A stretch of 64,000 nucleotides of DNA, taken from assembly GCA_029778715.1 (NCBI GenBank), contig JAKOPT010000029.1, forward strand, positions 1-64,000. The letters are read 5' to 3'. The position numbers and the translations under genes were made by a program. The DNA comes from Actinomycetes bacterium. GTDB lineage: Bacteria; Actinomycetota; Actinomycetes; Actinomycetales; Dermatophilaceae. Of this stretch, positions 52,061-61,404 are shown one piece after another; position 1 is the stretch's first letter; each line of letters starts with the position of its first letter. The notes under the pieces are model-generated. The model made no database searches. It worked only from the letters and a program-made list of their open reading frames with translations, and was not told where the DNA came from.

Positions 52061-52304
52061 GACTTCCCCTCTCGACGATGCACCCTAACGCTCGGCCGGA
52101 TTCTTGCATTGCGTCCACCCTGTCGCCCGCGCACGCGGCTGTCCATGGGGAGGGGTGCCCGGGCCCTGCGCGCCGCCGAGCCGGGCCGAGAGACCGGACG
52201 TCGACAACGGCATACCTTTGACAGCAACGTCCCACGGTGGCGAGCCCGCCGGGCATAGCATGGGCCGGTTGGATACCGCACCCCTGTGACCCCCTTAAGG
52301 ACCC

Positions 52305-54170
52305 ATGAGCAGCAAGTCGGTCCACGATCTCGACCGCGTCGTCATCCGGTTCGCCGGCGACTCCGGCGATGGCATGCAATTGACCGGCGATCGCTTCACC
52401 AGCGACACCGCCACCCTCGGCAACGACCTGTCGACCCTGCCCAACTTCCCCGCCGAAATCCGGGCCCCGCAGGGCACCCTCCCGGGCGTGTCGAGCTTCC
52501 AACTCCACTTCGCCGACCACGACGTCCTCACCCCCGGTGACGCACCCGACGTGCTCGTCGCGATGAACCCCGCGGCCCTCAAGGCCAACGTCGGCGACCT
52601 GCGCCGCGGCGGAATCATCATCGCCAACGCCGACGACTTCACCACCCGCAACCTGGCCAAGGTCGGCTACGCGCTCAACCCGCTCACCGACGGGTCCCTG
52701 GAGAGTTATCACGTCCACGCCGTGCCGCTGACGGCAACGACCGTCGAGGCGCTCGCGGAGTTCACCGGGTTGACCCGCAAGGCCAAGGAGCGGGCCAAGA
52801 ACATGTTCGCTCTCGGGCTGCTCTCGTGGATGTACAACCGGCCGACGGCGGCGACCCAGGACTTCCTCAAGGCCAAGTTCGCCAAGGCCCCCGAGATTCT
52901 CGCGGCCAACCTCAAGGCGCTCGCGGCCGGTGTCAATTACGGCGAGACGACGGAGGATTTTGCGTCCTCGTATGCCGTGGGGCCGGCTCCCATGCCGGCG
53001 GGCACCTACCGCAACATCACCGGCAACACCGCCCTGGCGTTGGGGCTGGTCGCGGCGGCGCACCGGTCCGGGTTGCCGCTCGTGCTCGGGTCCTACCCGA
53101 TCACGCCGGCCTCGGACATCCTGCACACGCTCTCGGGGCTCAAGCGCTACGGCGTGACGACGATGCAGGCCGAGGACGAGATCGCCGGCATCGGGATGGC
53201 CCTGGGGGCCAGTTTCGGTGGGGCCCTCGGGGTGACCACGACCTCGGGCCCGGGGCTGGCGCTGAAGTCCGAGACGATCGGGCTCGCGGTGTCGCTGGAG
53301 TTGCCGCTCGTCATCGTCGACGTCCAGCGCGGTGGCCCCTCGACCGGGCTGCCGACCAAGACCGAGCAGGCCGACCTGCTCCAGGCGATGTTCGGGCGCA
53401 ACGGCGAATCCCCCGCCGCGGTCATCGCCCCCCAGACCCCCAACGACTGCTTCGCCGCCGCCGTCGAGGCGGTCGAGATGGCGACGGCATACCGGACTCC
53501 TGTCCTCGTGCTCACCGACGGTTACCTCGCCAACGGGTCCGAGCCGTGGCTGGTGCCGGCGGTCGAGGACCTGCCGCGGATCGAGCCCAACTTCGCCACC
53601 GAACCCAACGGGGTCGACAAGGCGGGCGAGCCGGCGTTCCTGCCCTACCTGCGTGACCCCGACACCCTCGCCCGGCCGTGGGCGGTGCCCGGCACGCCGG
53701 GGTTGGAGCACCGGATCGGCGGTATCGAGAAGGCCGACGTCACCGGCGAGATCTCCTACGAACCGGCCAACCACGACACCATGGTCCGGCTGCGCCAGGC
53801 CAAGGTCGACGGGATCGCGGTCCCCGACGTCGAGGTCGACGACCCCTCGGGCGCGGCCCGGGTCCTCGTGTTGGGCTGGGGGTCGACCTACGGTCCGATC
53901 GCGGCGGCCGTGCGCCGGGTCCGCCGGGCCGGGTATGCCGTGGCCCGCACCCACCTGCGTCACCTCAACCCGTTCCCCGCCAATCTGGGGGCGGTCTTGG
54001 GGGCGTATGACCGGGTCATCGTGCCCGAGATGAACCTCGGCCAGTTGGCGCTGCTCCTGCGGGCGCGCTACCTCGTCGACGTCCGCTCGCACACCGCGGT
54101 GCGCGGGTTGCCCTTCACCACGGCCGAGTTGGCCGAGGTCCTCACCGCTGCCGTGGAGGAGTTGGGATGA
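52305..54170 (+). CDS. korA: 2-oxoglutarate:ferredoxin oxidoreductase, alpha (fused gamma-alpha) subunit
   Basis: 621 residues from ATG 52305, with TTAAGGA upstream. The N-terminal gamma domain (DRVVIRFAGDSGDGMQLTGDRFTSDTATLGND, LPNFPAEIRAPQGTLPGVSSFQ) is fused to the alpha domain (GNTALALGLVAAAHRSGLPLVLGSYPITPASDILH, QAEDEIAGIGMALGASFGGALGVTTTSGPGLALKSE). With KorB it oxidatively decarboxylates 2-oxoglutarate to succinyl-CoA and reduces ferredoxin, an alternative to the dehydrogenase complex in the TCA cycle. It overlaps korB by 4 bp. Confidence 0.95.
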   Translation: MSSKSVHDLDRVVIRFAGDSGDGMQLTGDRFTSDTATLGNDLSTLPNFPAEIRAPQGTLPGVSSFQLHFADHDVLTPGDAPDVLVAMNPAALKANVGDLRRGGIIIANADDFTTRNLAKVGYALNPLTDGSLESYHVHAVPLTATTVEALAEFTGLTRKAKERAKNMFALGLLSWMYNRPTAATQDFLKAKFAKAPEILAANLKALAAGVNYGETTEDFASSYAVGPAPMPAGTYRNITGNTALALGLVAAAHRSGLPLVLGSYPITPASDILHTLSGLKRYGVTTMQAEDEIAGIGMALGASFGGALGVTTTSGPGLALKSETIGLAVSLELPLVIVDVQRGGPSTGLPTKTEQADLLQAMFGRNGESPAAVIAPQTPNDCFAAAVEAVEMATAYRTPVLVLTDGYLANGSEPWLVPAVEDLPRIEPNFATEPNGVDKAGEPAFLPYLRDPDTLARPWAVPGTPGLEHRIGGIEKADVTGEISYEPANHDTMVRLRQAKVDGIAVPDVEVDDPSGAARVLVLGWGSTYGPIAAAVRRVRRAGYAVARTHLRHLNPFPANLGAVLGAYDRVIVPEMNLGQLALLLRARYLVDVRSHTAVRGLPFTTAELAEVLTAAVEELG

Positions 54171-55228
54171 CGACTACCGCCGTCAACCGCACGAGCGCCC
54201 CGACCCCGGTGGCGCTGACGAAGAAGGACTTCACCTCCGACCAGGAGGTGCGCTGGTGCCCGGGGTGCGGGGACTACGTCATCCTCGCCACCGTCCAGGG
54301 GTTCTTGCCCGAGTTGGGCATCGCGCGCGAGAACGTCGTCTTCGTCTCGGGCATCGGGTGCTCCTCGCGGTTCCCCTACTACGTCCAGACCTACGGGATG
54401 CACTCGATCCACGGGCGCGCCCCGGCGATCGCGACCGGGCTGGTGACCGCCAACCCCGACCTCACCGTGTTCGTCGCGACCGGTGACGGCGATGCCCTCT
54501 CCATCGGCGGCAACCACCTCATCCACGCGATGCGCCGCAACGTCAACCTGACGATCCTGCTCTTCAACAACCAGATCTACGGGCTGACGAAGGGCCAGTA
54601 CTCTCCGACGTCGAGGCTGGGCCAGGTGACGAAGTCCTCGCCCTACGGGTCGGTGGACACCCCGTTCAACCCGATCTCTTTGGCCCTGGGCGCCGAGGCG
54701 ACGTTCGTCGCGCGCGCCATGGAGTCCGACCGGGCCGAGCTTACCGCGATCCTCAAGGCCGCCGCCACCCACCGGGGCACCGCGCTCATCGAGATCTACC
54801 AGAACTGCCCGATCTTCAACGACGGCGCCTTCGACGCGATCAAGGACCGCTCCCAGCAGCAGGCCCGGCTGGTCCGGTTGCGCGCCGACGAGCCCGTCCG
54901 GGTCGGTGTAGAGGACTCGCGCCAGGTGCTGGTGCGCCGCCCCGACGGCTCGCTTGAGTTTGTCGCCGAAGCGGAAGCCGACCCCGCGGCATACGTCATC
55001 CATGACCCGTATGCCGCGGACGCCAGTCAGGCGTTCGCCCTCAGCCGGCTCGACTCGGCCGAGATGACGCATGTGCCGATGGGCATTTTCCGGCAGGTGT
55101 CGCGCCCGGCCTACGACGACGTCGTGCGCGCCCAGGTGGACGGTGCCGTCGAATCCGCCGGTGGCGCGGCGAGCGACGCCGACCTTGCCGAGTTGCTGCG
55201 CGGCCGCGACACCTGGACCGTTGGGTAG
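54167..55228 (+). CDS. korB: 2-oxoglutarate:ferredoxin oxidoreductase, beta subunit
   Basis: 353 residues, ATG 54167 overlapping korA. TPP-binding motif GDGDALSIGGNHLIHAMRRNVN with the Asn-rich end LLFNNQIYGLTKGQYSPTS. Fe-S cysteines in WCPGCGDYVIL and SGIGCSSRFPYY, plus EIYQNCPIFNDGAF. Two opposed octamers fall at 54987 and 55009 (AAYVIHDPYAADA), where GCA and TAT, rare codons elsewhere in the gene, are used. Ferredoxin partner not in the window. Confidence 0.95.
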   Translation: MTTTAVNRTSAPTPVALTKKDFTSDQEVRWCPGCGDYVILATVQGFLPELGIARENVVFVSGIGCSSRFPYYVQTYGMHSIHGRAPAIATGLVTANPDLTVFVATGDGDALSIGGNHLIHAMRRNVNLTILLFNNQIYGLTKGQYSPTSRLGQVTKSSPYGSVDTPFNPISLALGAEATFVARAMESDRAELTAILKAAATHRGTALIEIYQNCPIFNDGAFDAIKDRSQQQARLVRLRADEPVRVGVEDSRQVLVRRPDGSLEFVAEAEADPAAYVIHDPYAADASQAFALSRLDSAEMTHVPMGIFRQVSRPAYDDVVRAQVDGAVESAGGAASDADLAELLRGRDTWTVG

Positions 55229-55275
55229 CCGCCCCTTGGTGCGGTGACACTGCGGGGCGCTGGCAGGATGTGGCC

Positions 55276-58200
55276 ATGACGGTCGCGACCGAGGAGACCC
55301 CCCGGGGCCGGGCCATTGTCATCGCGATCGGGGAGTTCGGCGAAGGTGATTCTGTCGAGGGCCACGGGGATGGGCGTACATGGCTGTCCCACCTCGTCCC
55401 TGCGGCCGATGATCTCGCGGAGGTTCTCGCGCGCTACGGCTATGCGGTGGCGCGCCCCTCGGGGGAGCAGTTGACGTCGGCCCACCTGTGGGACGTCCTC
55501 GACGAGGAGGCGCCCCCCGGATTGCAAATCGTGCACCTCCTCTCCCACGGGGAGCGGGGACGCACGAGCGGGGAACTGAAGGTCATCGGCAGCGACGGTC
55601 GCGCCAGTTCCGTGAGCGCCAAGATCACCGACATTGTGGACAGTGACGAGGCTCCAGTCACCCTGTTCCTTCTCGACATGTGCCGAGCCGGGGCCGCGGC
55701 GGAATTGCCCTGGCAAATCCGCGGCGCGGACGAGAGCACGCGGGCCTGGGTGTTGGCAGCGGCCGACCGGGAGGAGAACGCCTACGATGCCAAACTGACC
55801 CGGGCCGTGGCGGCCGCCCTCAATGCTGCGTGGGACGGCACGCTGGGCCTCGACCCCTCGGTGGAGTTCATCCCCTGGGTCTTGTTTCGGGATCGGGTCA
55901 TCAGCGATGTCGAACGAGCCGGTCCAACGACGTTGTCGCAGCGGGTGCGCTCGACGCTCCTCGATCACACGGTCAACCCGCCGTTTTTCCACAATCCGAG
56001 GTACTCCAAGGGTGCCGCGGCCCGCTCGCGCGTGCTGGCACAACTCGGGATCGAGGCCACCATCGTCGGGCTCGTCGACAGCGCCATCGACATCGAACAT
56101 TTCCTCGATCGAGCGGCCGGTCGCGATGCTCCGTGGGGATCGGATGACGCTCGGGCAGCACGGCGACGGGCCTTGTTCTCCGGGCGTCGGCACGAGTTGG
56201 AGAGCCTGTCGGACTGGGTGACGGACCCGGAGTCTCGGGGATTGCGGATCGTCACCGGCAGTCCCGGGTCCGGCAAGTCGGCGATTCTCGGGATCCTCGT
56301 ATGCGCCGGGCACCAGGCACTGCGGGAACCGACGCGCCCGGTGTGGTCGAAGGCCTCGCCCGACCCCGGGCCCGTAACCAACCTGGCGGCGGTCCATGCG
56401 CGCGGGTTGTCCACCGCGCAGGTCGTGCTCGCCCTCGCCGACCAACTGAACCTCAATGTGTTGCCCGAGGCGCCCGGAGCGCGAGAGTTGACGGCCGCGT
56501 TGGCGGGCGCTGGCGTCGAGGCAACAATTGTCATCGACGCCGTCGACGAGGCACTCGACCCACGCCACCTCGCGGACTCTCTGCTCGTCCCCCTCGCCGA
56601 CTGGTCCCAGTCAACTTCCTCACCGAGAGTGCGGCTGCTGGTGGGCACCCGGTCGGGACCCAAGTGGCCGATGCTGAGCCCGCTCATCGCGGCGGCGGGC
56701 AGCAATCTCCTCGATCTCGACGATGTCGACCCTGGACGGGTGCGTGACGACATCAAGTTCTATTGCATGAATTGGCTCCCCGAGGAGCACGGTTGGACCT
56801 ACCTTCACCGCTCACCCCTCGGCAACGCCATCGGCACCGCCCTCGCCGTGGTCGATGAGGGTCGCGTTGTCGACGGCGGCTTCCTCATCGCGAGCGTCTA
56901 TCTCAGTCATCTGGCCCGCGGCGGACCACCTCAGGAGGGCGATCTCGCGCGGATGATCGATGAGATTCCGCGCTCGCTCCCCGCCGTGCTCGAGTTCGAC
57001 CTGGCGAGGGCTCCGGCGGCCCATCGCTTCGTCCTGGCCGCGCTCGCCTGGGCGCAGGGCGACGGTATGCCGCTCTCGGTCATTGCGCCGCTGGCTCGCC
57101 GGCTCGCCGCAGACTCGGCCACCCTCACCGATTCCGAGGTCGTCCAGGCGCTGGACGCCACCCGCTTCTACCAGCGGCGCTCGGTTGACGAGGACGGGAG
57201 CACCCTGTATGGCCTGTTCCACCAGGGCTTGACGGACCACTTGCGGGCTCACCCCCGAGGCGACGAGACGGCAGCCGCCGACCCCGGGACCGTCTACGAG
57301 GGCATTCTCGACGCTCGGCGGGGTGCCACCGGCGAGCCCGTCTGGGCCGGCGCGGAGCCCTACCTGCGCCGCCACGCGCTCGCCCATGCCCTCGAGACGG
57401 ATCGTGCCCTCGACCTGCTCGCGGACCCACATTTCCTCGCGGTGGCCGACCCGGTTCCGACCCGCGAGGCGCTCAACCGCGCGAATGCGGACGTTCGGAC
57501 CTGCGATGGAGCCGAGCTCTTTCGCGTCGCAGCCACGAGAGGTGGCCTGACGGCCGACGAGCGCTGGGACTGGCTCGCGCTGGTTGCCCGACAACTGGGC
57601 TGCCGGGAACTCGGCGACGCCTTCTCCTCAGACTCGGCTACCTCGGGATTCCGCCCGTTCTGGGCGACCGGCCGCCCGGTGCGGGGTCCCCGCCACACCC
57701 TCACCGGCCACACCAACTCGGTCACCTCGGTGACCACCACCACCATCGACACCACCCCGGTGGCCATCACCACCAGCCGCGACAGCACCGCGATCGTGTG
57801 GGACCTGACCACCGGCACCACCCGCCACACCCTCACCGGCCATACCGACTGGGTCACGTCGGTGGCCACCACCACCATCGACACCACCCCGGTGGCGATC
57901 ACCACCAGCGACGACGGCACCGCGATCGTGTGGGACCTGAGCACCGGCACCGCCCGCCACACCCTCACCGGCCACACCGACTCGGTCACCTCGGTGGCCA
58001 CCACCACCATCGACACCACCCCGGTGGCGATCACCACCAGCGGCGACGGCACCGCGATCGTGTGGGACCTGACCACCGGCACCACCCGCCACACCCTCAC
58101 CGGCCACACCGACTCGGTCACGTCGGTGACCACCACCACCATCGACACCACCCCGGTGGCCATCACCACCAGCGACGACGGCACCGCCATCGTGTGGGAC

Positions 58201-58983
58201 CTGACCACCGGCACCGCCCGCCACACCCTCACCGGCCACACCAACTCGGTCTGGTCGGTGACCACCACCACCATCGACACCACCCCGGTGGCCATCACCA
58301 CCAGCAACGACCACACCGCGATCGTGTGGGACCTGACCACCGGCACACCCCGCCACACCCTCACCGGCCACACCAACTCGGTCACGTCGGTGACCACCAC
58401 CACCATCGACACCACCCCGGTGGCCATCACCACCAGCGGCGACCGCACCCCGATCGTGTGGGACCTGACCACCGGCACACGCCGCCACACCCTCACCGGC
58501 CACACCGGCCCGGTCACGTCGGTGACCACCACCATCGACACCACCCCGGTGGCCATCACCACCAGCAACGACCACACCGCGATCGTGTGGGACCTAACCA
58601 CCGGCACCACCCGCCACACCCTCACCGGCCACACCAACTGGGTCACGTCGGTGACCACCACCACCATCGATACCACCCCGGTGGCCATCACCACCAGCAA
58701 CGACCACACCGCGATCGTGTGGGACCTGACCACCGGCACCGCCCGCTACACCCTCACCGGCCACACCGGCTCGGTCCGGTCGGTGACCACCACCACCATC
58801 GACACCACCCCGGTGGCCATCACCACCAGCGGCGACACCGCCATCGTGTGGGACCTCACGACCGGAAGGGCCAGGCAACGACTGCCGCTGCCCCAGTCGC
58901 CCGCACACCTGGCCATCGGCCCCGACGGGTCGCTGATCGTGACCTTCGGCCGGGATATTGCCTGCTATAGGTGGCTGCCATGA
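55276..58983 (+). CDS. Caspase-like STAND NTPase with nine WD40 repeats
   Basis: 1235 residues from ATG 55276 (GTG 55270 in frame). The N-terminal caspase fold has His91 (HLLSHGERGRTSGEL) and Cys136 (TLFLLDMCRAGAA). A STAND ATPase follows, with P-loop VTGSPGSGKSA near 327-336, Walker B-like ATIVIDAVDEALD, and LFHQGLTDHLRAH in the arm region. Nine near-identical 43-residue WD40 blades (RHTLTGHT...AIVWDLTTG) form the C-terminal propeller, then QSPAHLAIGPDGSLIVTFGRD. In known systems, ligand-induced oligomerisation of such proteins turns on the caspase. The downstream hydrolase overlaps by 4 bp and may be its target or co-effector. Confidence 0.9.
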   Translation: MTVATEETPRGRAIVIAIGEFGEGDSVEGHGDGRTWLSHLVPAADDLAEVLARYGYAVARPSGEQLTSAHLWDVLDEEAPPGLQIVHLLSHGERGRTSGELKVIGSDGRASSVSAKITDIVDSDEAPVTLFLLDMCRAGAAAELPWQIRGADESTRAWVLAAADREENAYDAKLTRAVAAALNAAWDGTLGLDPSVEFIPWVLFRDRVISDVERAGPTTLSQRVRSTLLDHTVNPPFFHNPRYSKGAAARSRVLAQLGIEATIVGLVDSAIDIEHFLDRAAGRDAPWGSDDARAARRRALFSGRRHELESLSDWVTDPESRGLRIVTGSPGSGKSAILGILVCAGHQALREPTRPVWSKASPDPGPVTNLAAVHARGLSTAQVVLALADQLNLNVLPEAPGARELTAALAGAGVEATIVIDAVDEALDPRHLADSLLVPLADWSQSTSSPRVRLLVGTRSGPKWPMLSPLIAAAGSNLLDLDDVDPGRVRDDIKFYCMNWLPEEHGWTYLHRSPLGNAIGTALAVVDEGRVVDGGFLIASVYLSHLARGGPPQEGDLARMIDEIPRSLPAVLEFDLARAPAAHRFVLAALAWAQGDGMPLSVIAPLARRLAADSATLTDSEVVQALDATRFYQRRSVDEDGSTLYGLFHQGLTDHLRAHPRGDETAAADPGTVYEGILDARRGATGEPVWAGAEPYLRRHALAHALETDRALDLLADPHFLAVADPVPTREALNRANADVRTCDGAELFRVAATRGGLTADERWDWLALVARQLGCRELGDAFSSDSATSGFRPFWATGRPVRGPRHTLTGHTNSVTSVTTTTIDTTPVAITTSRDSTAIVWDLTTGTTRHTLTGHTDWVTSVATTTIDTTPVAITTSDDGTAIVWDLSTGTARHTLTGHTDSVTSVATTTIDTTPVAITTSGDGTAIVWDLTTGTTRHTLTGHTDSVTSVTTTTIDTTPVAITTSDDGTAIVWDLTTGTARHTLTGHTNSVWSVTTTTIDTTPVAITTSNDHTAIVWDLTTGTPRHTLTGHTNSVTSVTTTTIDTTPVAITTSGDRTPIVWDLTTGTRRHTLTGHTGPVTSVTTTIDTTPVAITTSNDHTAIVWDLTTGTTRHTLTGHTNWVTSVTTTTIDTTPVAITTSNDHTAIVWDLTTGTARYTLTGHTGSVRSVTTTTIDTTPVAITTSGDTAIVWDLTTGRARQRLPLPQSPAHLAIGPDGSLIVTFGRDIACYRWLP
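57690..58860 (+). repeat. Nine near-identical WD40-coding repeats of about 129 bp
   Basis: In-frame units of 43 codons (one of 42) beginning at CGCCACACCCTCACCGGCC. Variation is confined to a few positions, notably after GHT (NS, DW, DS, GP, NW, GS) and after TTS (RDS, DDG, GDG, NDH, GDR). The final units are shortened. This is strong recent amplification with changes concentrated in the predicted ligand-facing loops. Confidence 0.95.
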
Positions 58984-59846
58984 CGATCCGTGTCCTCGGA
59001 GTCCACGGCGTCGGCAACTACCGACGCGAACGCACGGCTGAGAGTTGGGCCGCCACCTGGGCGGCATACCTCCGCGAGGGTTTCCGCGAGGGTCCGGTCC
59101 CGGACCTGTCCCTGACGTTCGCGTACTACGCCCCGGCCCTGCACCTGGCCACGAGCCAGGGGCCGCAGGACCTCGAGCAGTTGCGTGAAGACGAGGTGGA
59201 CGACGTGTGGGCCTGGCTGATCGCCTCCGGGATGCCCACCGGCGCGACCGCCGAAGGCCGGGTCACCAAGCCCATCCGACAGGGCATCGAATGGTTTGCC
59301 CGCACCTATGGCCTCGACCACGATGTCGTCAAGAAGTTGGTCGTGTCGTTCTTCCCCGAGGTCGGCACCTACTTCGCGCCCCAGCACACCGAGCGCCGCC
59401 AGCGCGCCCTCGACATCGTCCGCCAGGCACTGGACACGCAGCAGCCTCACATCGTCCTCGCGCACTCTCTCGGCAGCGTCGTCACCTACGAGGCACTGTG
59501 GCAGGAACCTCATCACGACATCGACCTCCTCATCACCTTGGGCTCCCCGTTGGCGATGCCGACCGTCGTCTACGACCGCCTCGCCCACCCGCGCGACGGG
59601 CGCCCTCGCAAACCCCCCGGGGTGGCTCGCTGGGTCAACGTCGCCGACCCCGGTGACTTCATTTCCATTCTTCGGCCGCTCTCCGCACACTTCGACGGTG
59701 TCGAGGCCTGCCTCGAACCCGCCATCCACGCCCTCGACTTCCACATGGCGCGCCACTACCTCTCCTCCCCGACCGTGGCCGCCCTGGTGACGGAGTTCGC
59801 CACCGGCACCGGGCCGCGCGGCATACCCGAGCAACCCTCGTCATGA
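58980..59846 (+). CDS. Alpha/beta hydrolase coupled to the caspase-STAND gene
   Basis: 288 residues from ATG 58980, within the upstream stop (ATGA). MTIRVLGVHGVGNYRRERTAESWAATWAAYL is the HGVGN oxyanion region. The nucleophile elbow is IVLAHSLGSVVTYEALW, then LLITLGSPLAMPTV and HFDGVEACLEP, with a C-terminal His in HMARHYLSS. It resembles lipase or serine-esterase-type proteins. No signal peptide. In the same operon as the caspase-STAND protein, it could be an effector (membrane lipid hydrolysis) activated by caspase cleavage. That role is inferred. A strong hairpin follows. Confidence 0.85.
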   Translation: MTIRVLGVHGVGNYRRERTAESWAATWAAYLREGFREGPVPDLSLTFAYYAPALHLATSQGPQDLEQLREDEVDDVWAWLIASGMPTGATAEGRVTKPIRQGIEWFARTYGLDHDVVKKLVVSFFPEVGTYFAPQHTERRQRALDIVRQALDTQQPHIVLAHSLGSVVTYEALWQEPHHDIDLLITLGSPLAMPTVVYDRLAHPRDGRPRKPPGVARWVNVADPGDFISILRPLSAHFDGVEACLEPAIHALDFHMARHYLSSPTVAALVTEFATGTGPRGIPEQPSS

Positions 59847-59871
59847 GGTCCGCGCGGGGGTGATCCCCCGG

Positions 59872-59919
59872 CCTACCCTGCCGGAGGTGGGGTCATCGCC
59901 ACACCTCCGGCAGGGTAGG
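59872..59919. terminator. 18-bp-stem hairpin after the caspase-hydrolase operon
   Basis: CCTACCCTGCCGGAGGTG pairs perfectly with its complement around a 12-nt loop (GGGTCATCGCCA). It begins 26 bp after the hydrolase stop. No T-tract follows. Confidence 0.85.
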
Positions 59920-60175
59920 CCGCACGAGGACGGGGCGCGGGGCCACCGACGGGCCGCACCCCTGCGCACAGGGATGGACAGGGAGCGCGCCCTCGGGTAG
60001 CGCAGGACGGGACCCCCAGGCGGGGCTGGATGGCGACCGTGTCCCGGGTGGTTCTGGCCAGGACCACACCCCCGGTGGCGCTGGACGGGACCCCCGGGCG
60101 GGGTTCGATGGGAACCTCCCCCGGTGGGGCTGGACGGGAACCGCCCCGTTGGCGCTGCGGGCGTACGCTGCCCCG
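59920..60175. other. Intergenic region with imperfect G+C-rich repeats
   Basis: About 140 bp (59995-60140) hold imperfect repeats of a roughly 40-bp unit including GGACGGGACCCCC, GGCGGGGCT and CCCCCGGTGG. No gene is evident. It contains the promoter of rarD. Confidence 0.5.
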
Positions 60176-61138
60176 GTGACCCCCGCCCCGACCGCCGCCG
60201 ACGAGGAGGTGCGGCGCGGGACGGCATACGGGATCGCGGCATACGGGATCTGGGGTCTGTTCCCCATGTACTTCCACTCCCTCGCCCCGAGCGGTCCGTG
60301 GGAAATCCTCGCTCACCGCATCCTGTGGACCCTCGTCCTGTGCGCCCTCATCCTCACCGTGCGGCGCGACTGGGCCTGGCTGCGCCCGACGCTGGCGCAT
60401 CGCCGGCTCACGCTCGGGCTGGTGCTCGCCGCGTTCCTCATCGCCGGCAACTGGGGTGTCTACGTGCTCGCCGTGCTCAGCGGCCGCACCTACGAGGCGG
60501 CGCTCGGCTACTTCCTCAACCCCATCGTCACCGTCTTCCTCGGGGTGCTCGTCCTCGGCGAACGGCTGCGGCCGGGTCAGTGGCTGGCCGTCGGCGTCGG
60601 CGGGGTCGCCGCGGTCTACCTCACGGTGGCGGGCGGGATCATCCCGTGGATCCCGCTCGTGCTCGCCCTGAGTTTCGCCCTCTACGGGCTCACCAAGAAG
60701 CGGGTCGGCGCCCGCCTGACCGCCATGCAATCCCTCGCGGCCGAAACCCTCGTCCTCGGGCCGGTCGCCGCGGGCATCCTCGCCTGGGTCGCGATGAGCG
60801 GCGCGACAACCCTCGGACGGCACGGCGCCGCCCACACCGGGCTGCTCCTGTCGGCCGGCGTCGTGACAGCGGTGCCGCTCCTGTTCTTCGCGGCGGCGGC
60901 CCGGCGGGTGCCGCTGGTGACGATCGGGCTGTTGCAGTTCATGACACCCGGGTTGCAGTTGTTGACGGGCGTGTTCCTGCTGGGCGAACACGTCTCGCCG
61001 GCCCTGTGGGTCGGGTTCGCGATCGTGTGGGTGGCGCTGGTCATCCTCACCGTCGACTCGGTGCGCGCCGCTCGGGCCGGCGCCGCCGCCCGGTCGGCCA
61101 CCTCGACATCGACGGCCCCGGGCACCCCGGTGGCCTGA
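60176..61138 (+). CDS. rarD: RarD-type EamA family permease
   Basis: 320 residues from GTG 60176; TTG 60149 would add nine residues. Ten membrane segments. Family features: GTAYGIAAYGIWGLFPMYFHSLAPSGPWEILAHRILWTLVL, LIAGNWGVYVLAVLSGRTYEAALGYFLNPIVTVFLGVLVLGERL, and YGLTKKRVGARLTAMQSLAAETLVLGPVA. RarD proteins are predicted metabolite or drug exporters; substrate unknown. Two octamers in direct repeat encode GTAYGIAAYGI near the N-terminus. The stop lies within a 20-bp tandem duplication. Confidence 0.93.
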   Translation: MTPAPTAADEEVRRGTAYGIAAYGIWGLFPMYFHSLAPSGPWEILAHRILWTLVLCALILTVRRDWAWLRPTLAHRRLTLGLVLAAFLIAGNWGVYVLAVLSGRTYEAALGYFLNPIVTVFLGVLVLGERLRPGQWLAVGVGGVAAVYLTVAGGIIPWIPLVLALSFALYGLTKKRVGARLTAMQSLAAETLVLGPVAAGILAWVAMSGATTLGRHGAAHTGLLLSAGVVTAVPLLFFAAAARRVPLVTIGLLQFMTPGLQLLTGVFLLGEHVSPALWVGFAIVWVALVILTVDSVRAARAGAAARSATSTSTAPGTPVA

Positions 61139-61160
61139 TGGGCACCCCGGTGGCCTGATT
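61121..61160 (+). repeat. 20-bp tandem duplication across the rarD stop
   Basis: GGCACCCCGGTGGCCTGATG is repeated twice (61121-61140, 61141-61160, last base differing). The first copy contains the rarD stop codon; the second repeats it out of use. Recent slippage event. Confidence 0.9.
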
Positions 61161-61186
61161 CTGAGGCGCCCGCCCCGGCGCTCCAC

Positions 61187-61247
61187 GTCGAAAGTACGCA
61201 ACTTGCCGTGTGCGAACCCGCCAGACGGCAAGTCGCGTACTTTCGAC
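61187..61247. repeat. Hairpin element, family A (copy 4)
   Basis: GTCGAAAGTACGCAACTTGC... forms a 23-bp stem with one mismatch and a 15-nt loop (GTGCGAACCCGCCAG). It is about 50 bp after rarD. The copy at 62493 carries the same loop in reverse complement, so the two are inverted around the gene at 61405. Confidence 0.9.
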
Positions 61248-61404
61248 AGCCGGTTGCCCCCCTCGGCGGCCGTCCCGTCGGCTGCCCCCTCGGCGGCTGT
61301 CCCATCGGCGGCCGCTCCCTCGGCGACCATCGCCCCGGTGCCGCCCGCCGAAGCCCTGTGGATAACTTCGAGGCCCCAACCACGTATGCCGTCATCCTGG
61401 GACG

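Noticed and set aside
57690-58860. CRISPR or intergenic satellite repeats
   Set aside because: They are in-frame WD40 blades of the caspase-STAND protein, with all stops absent and blade residues conserved.
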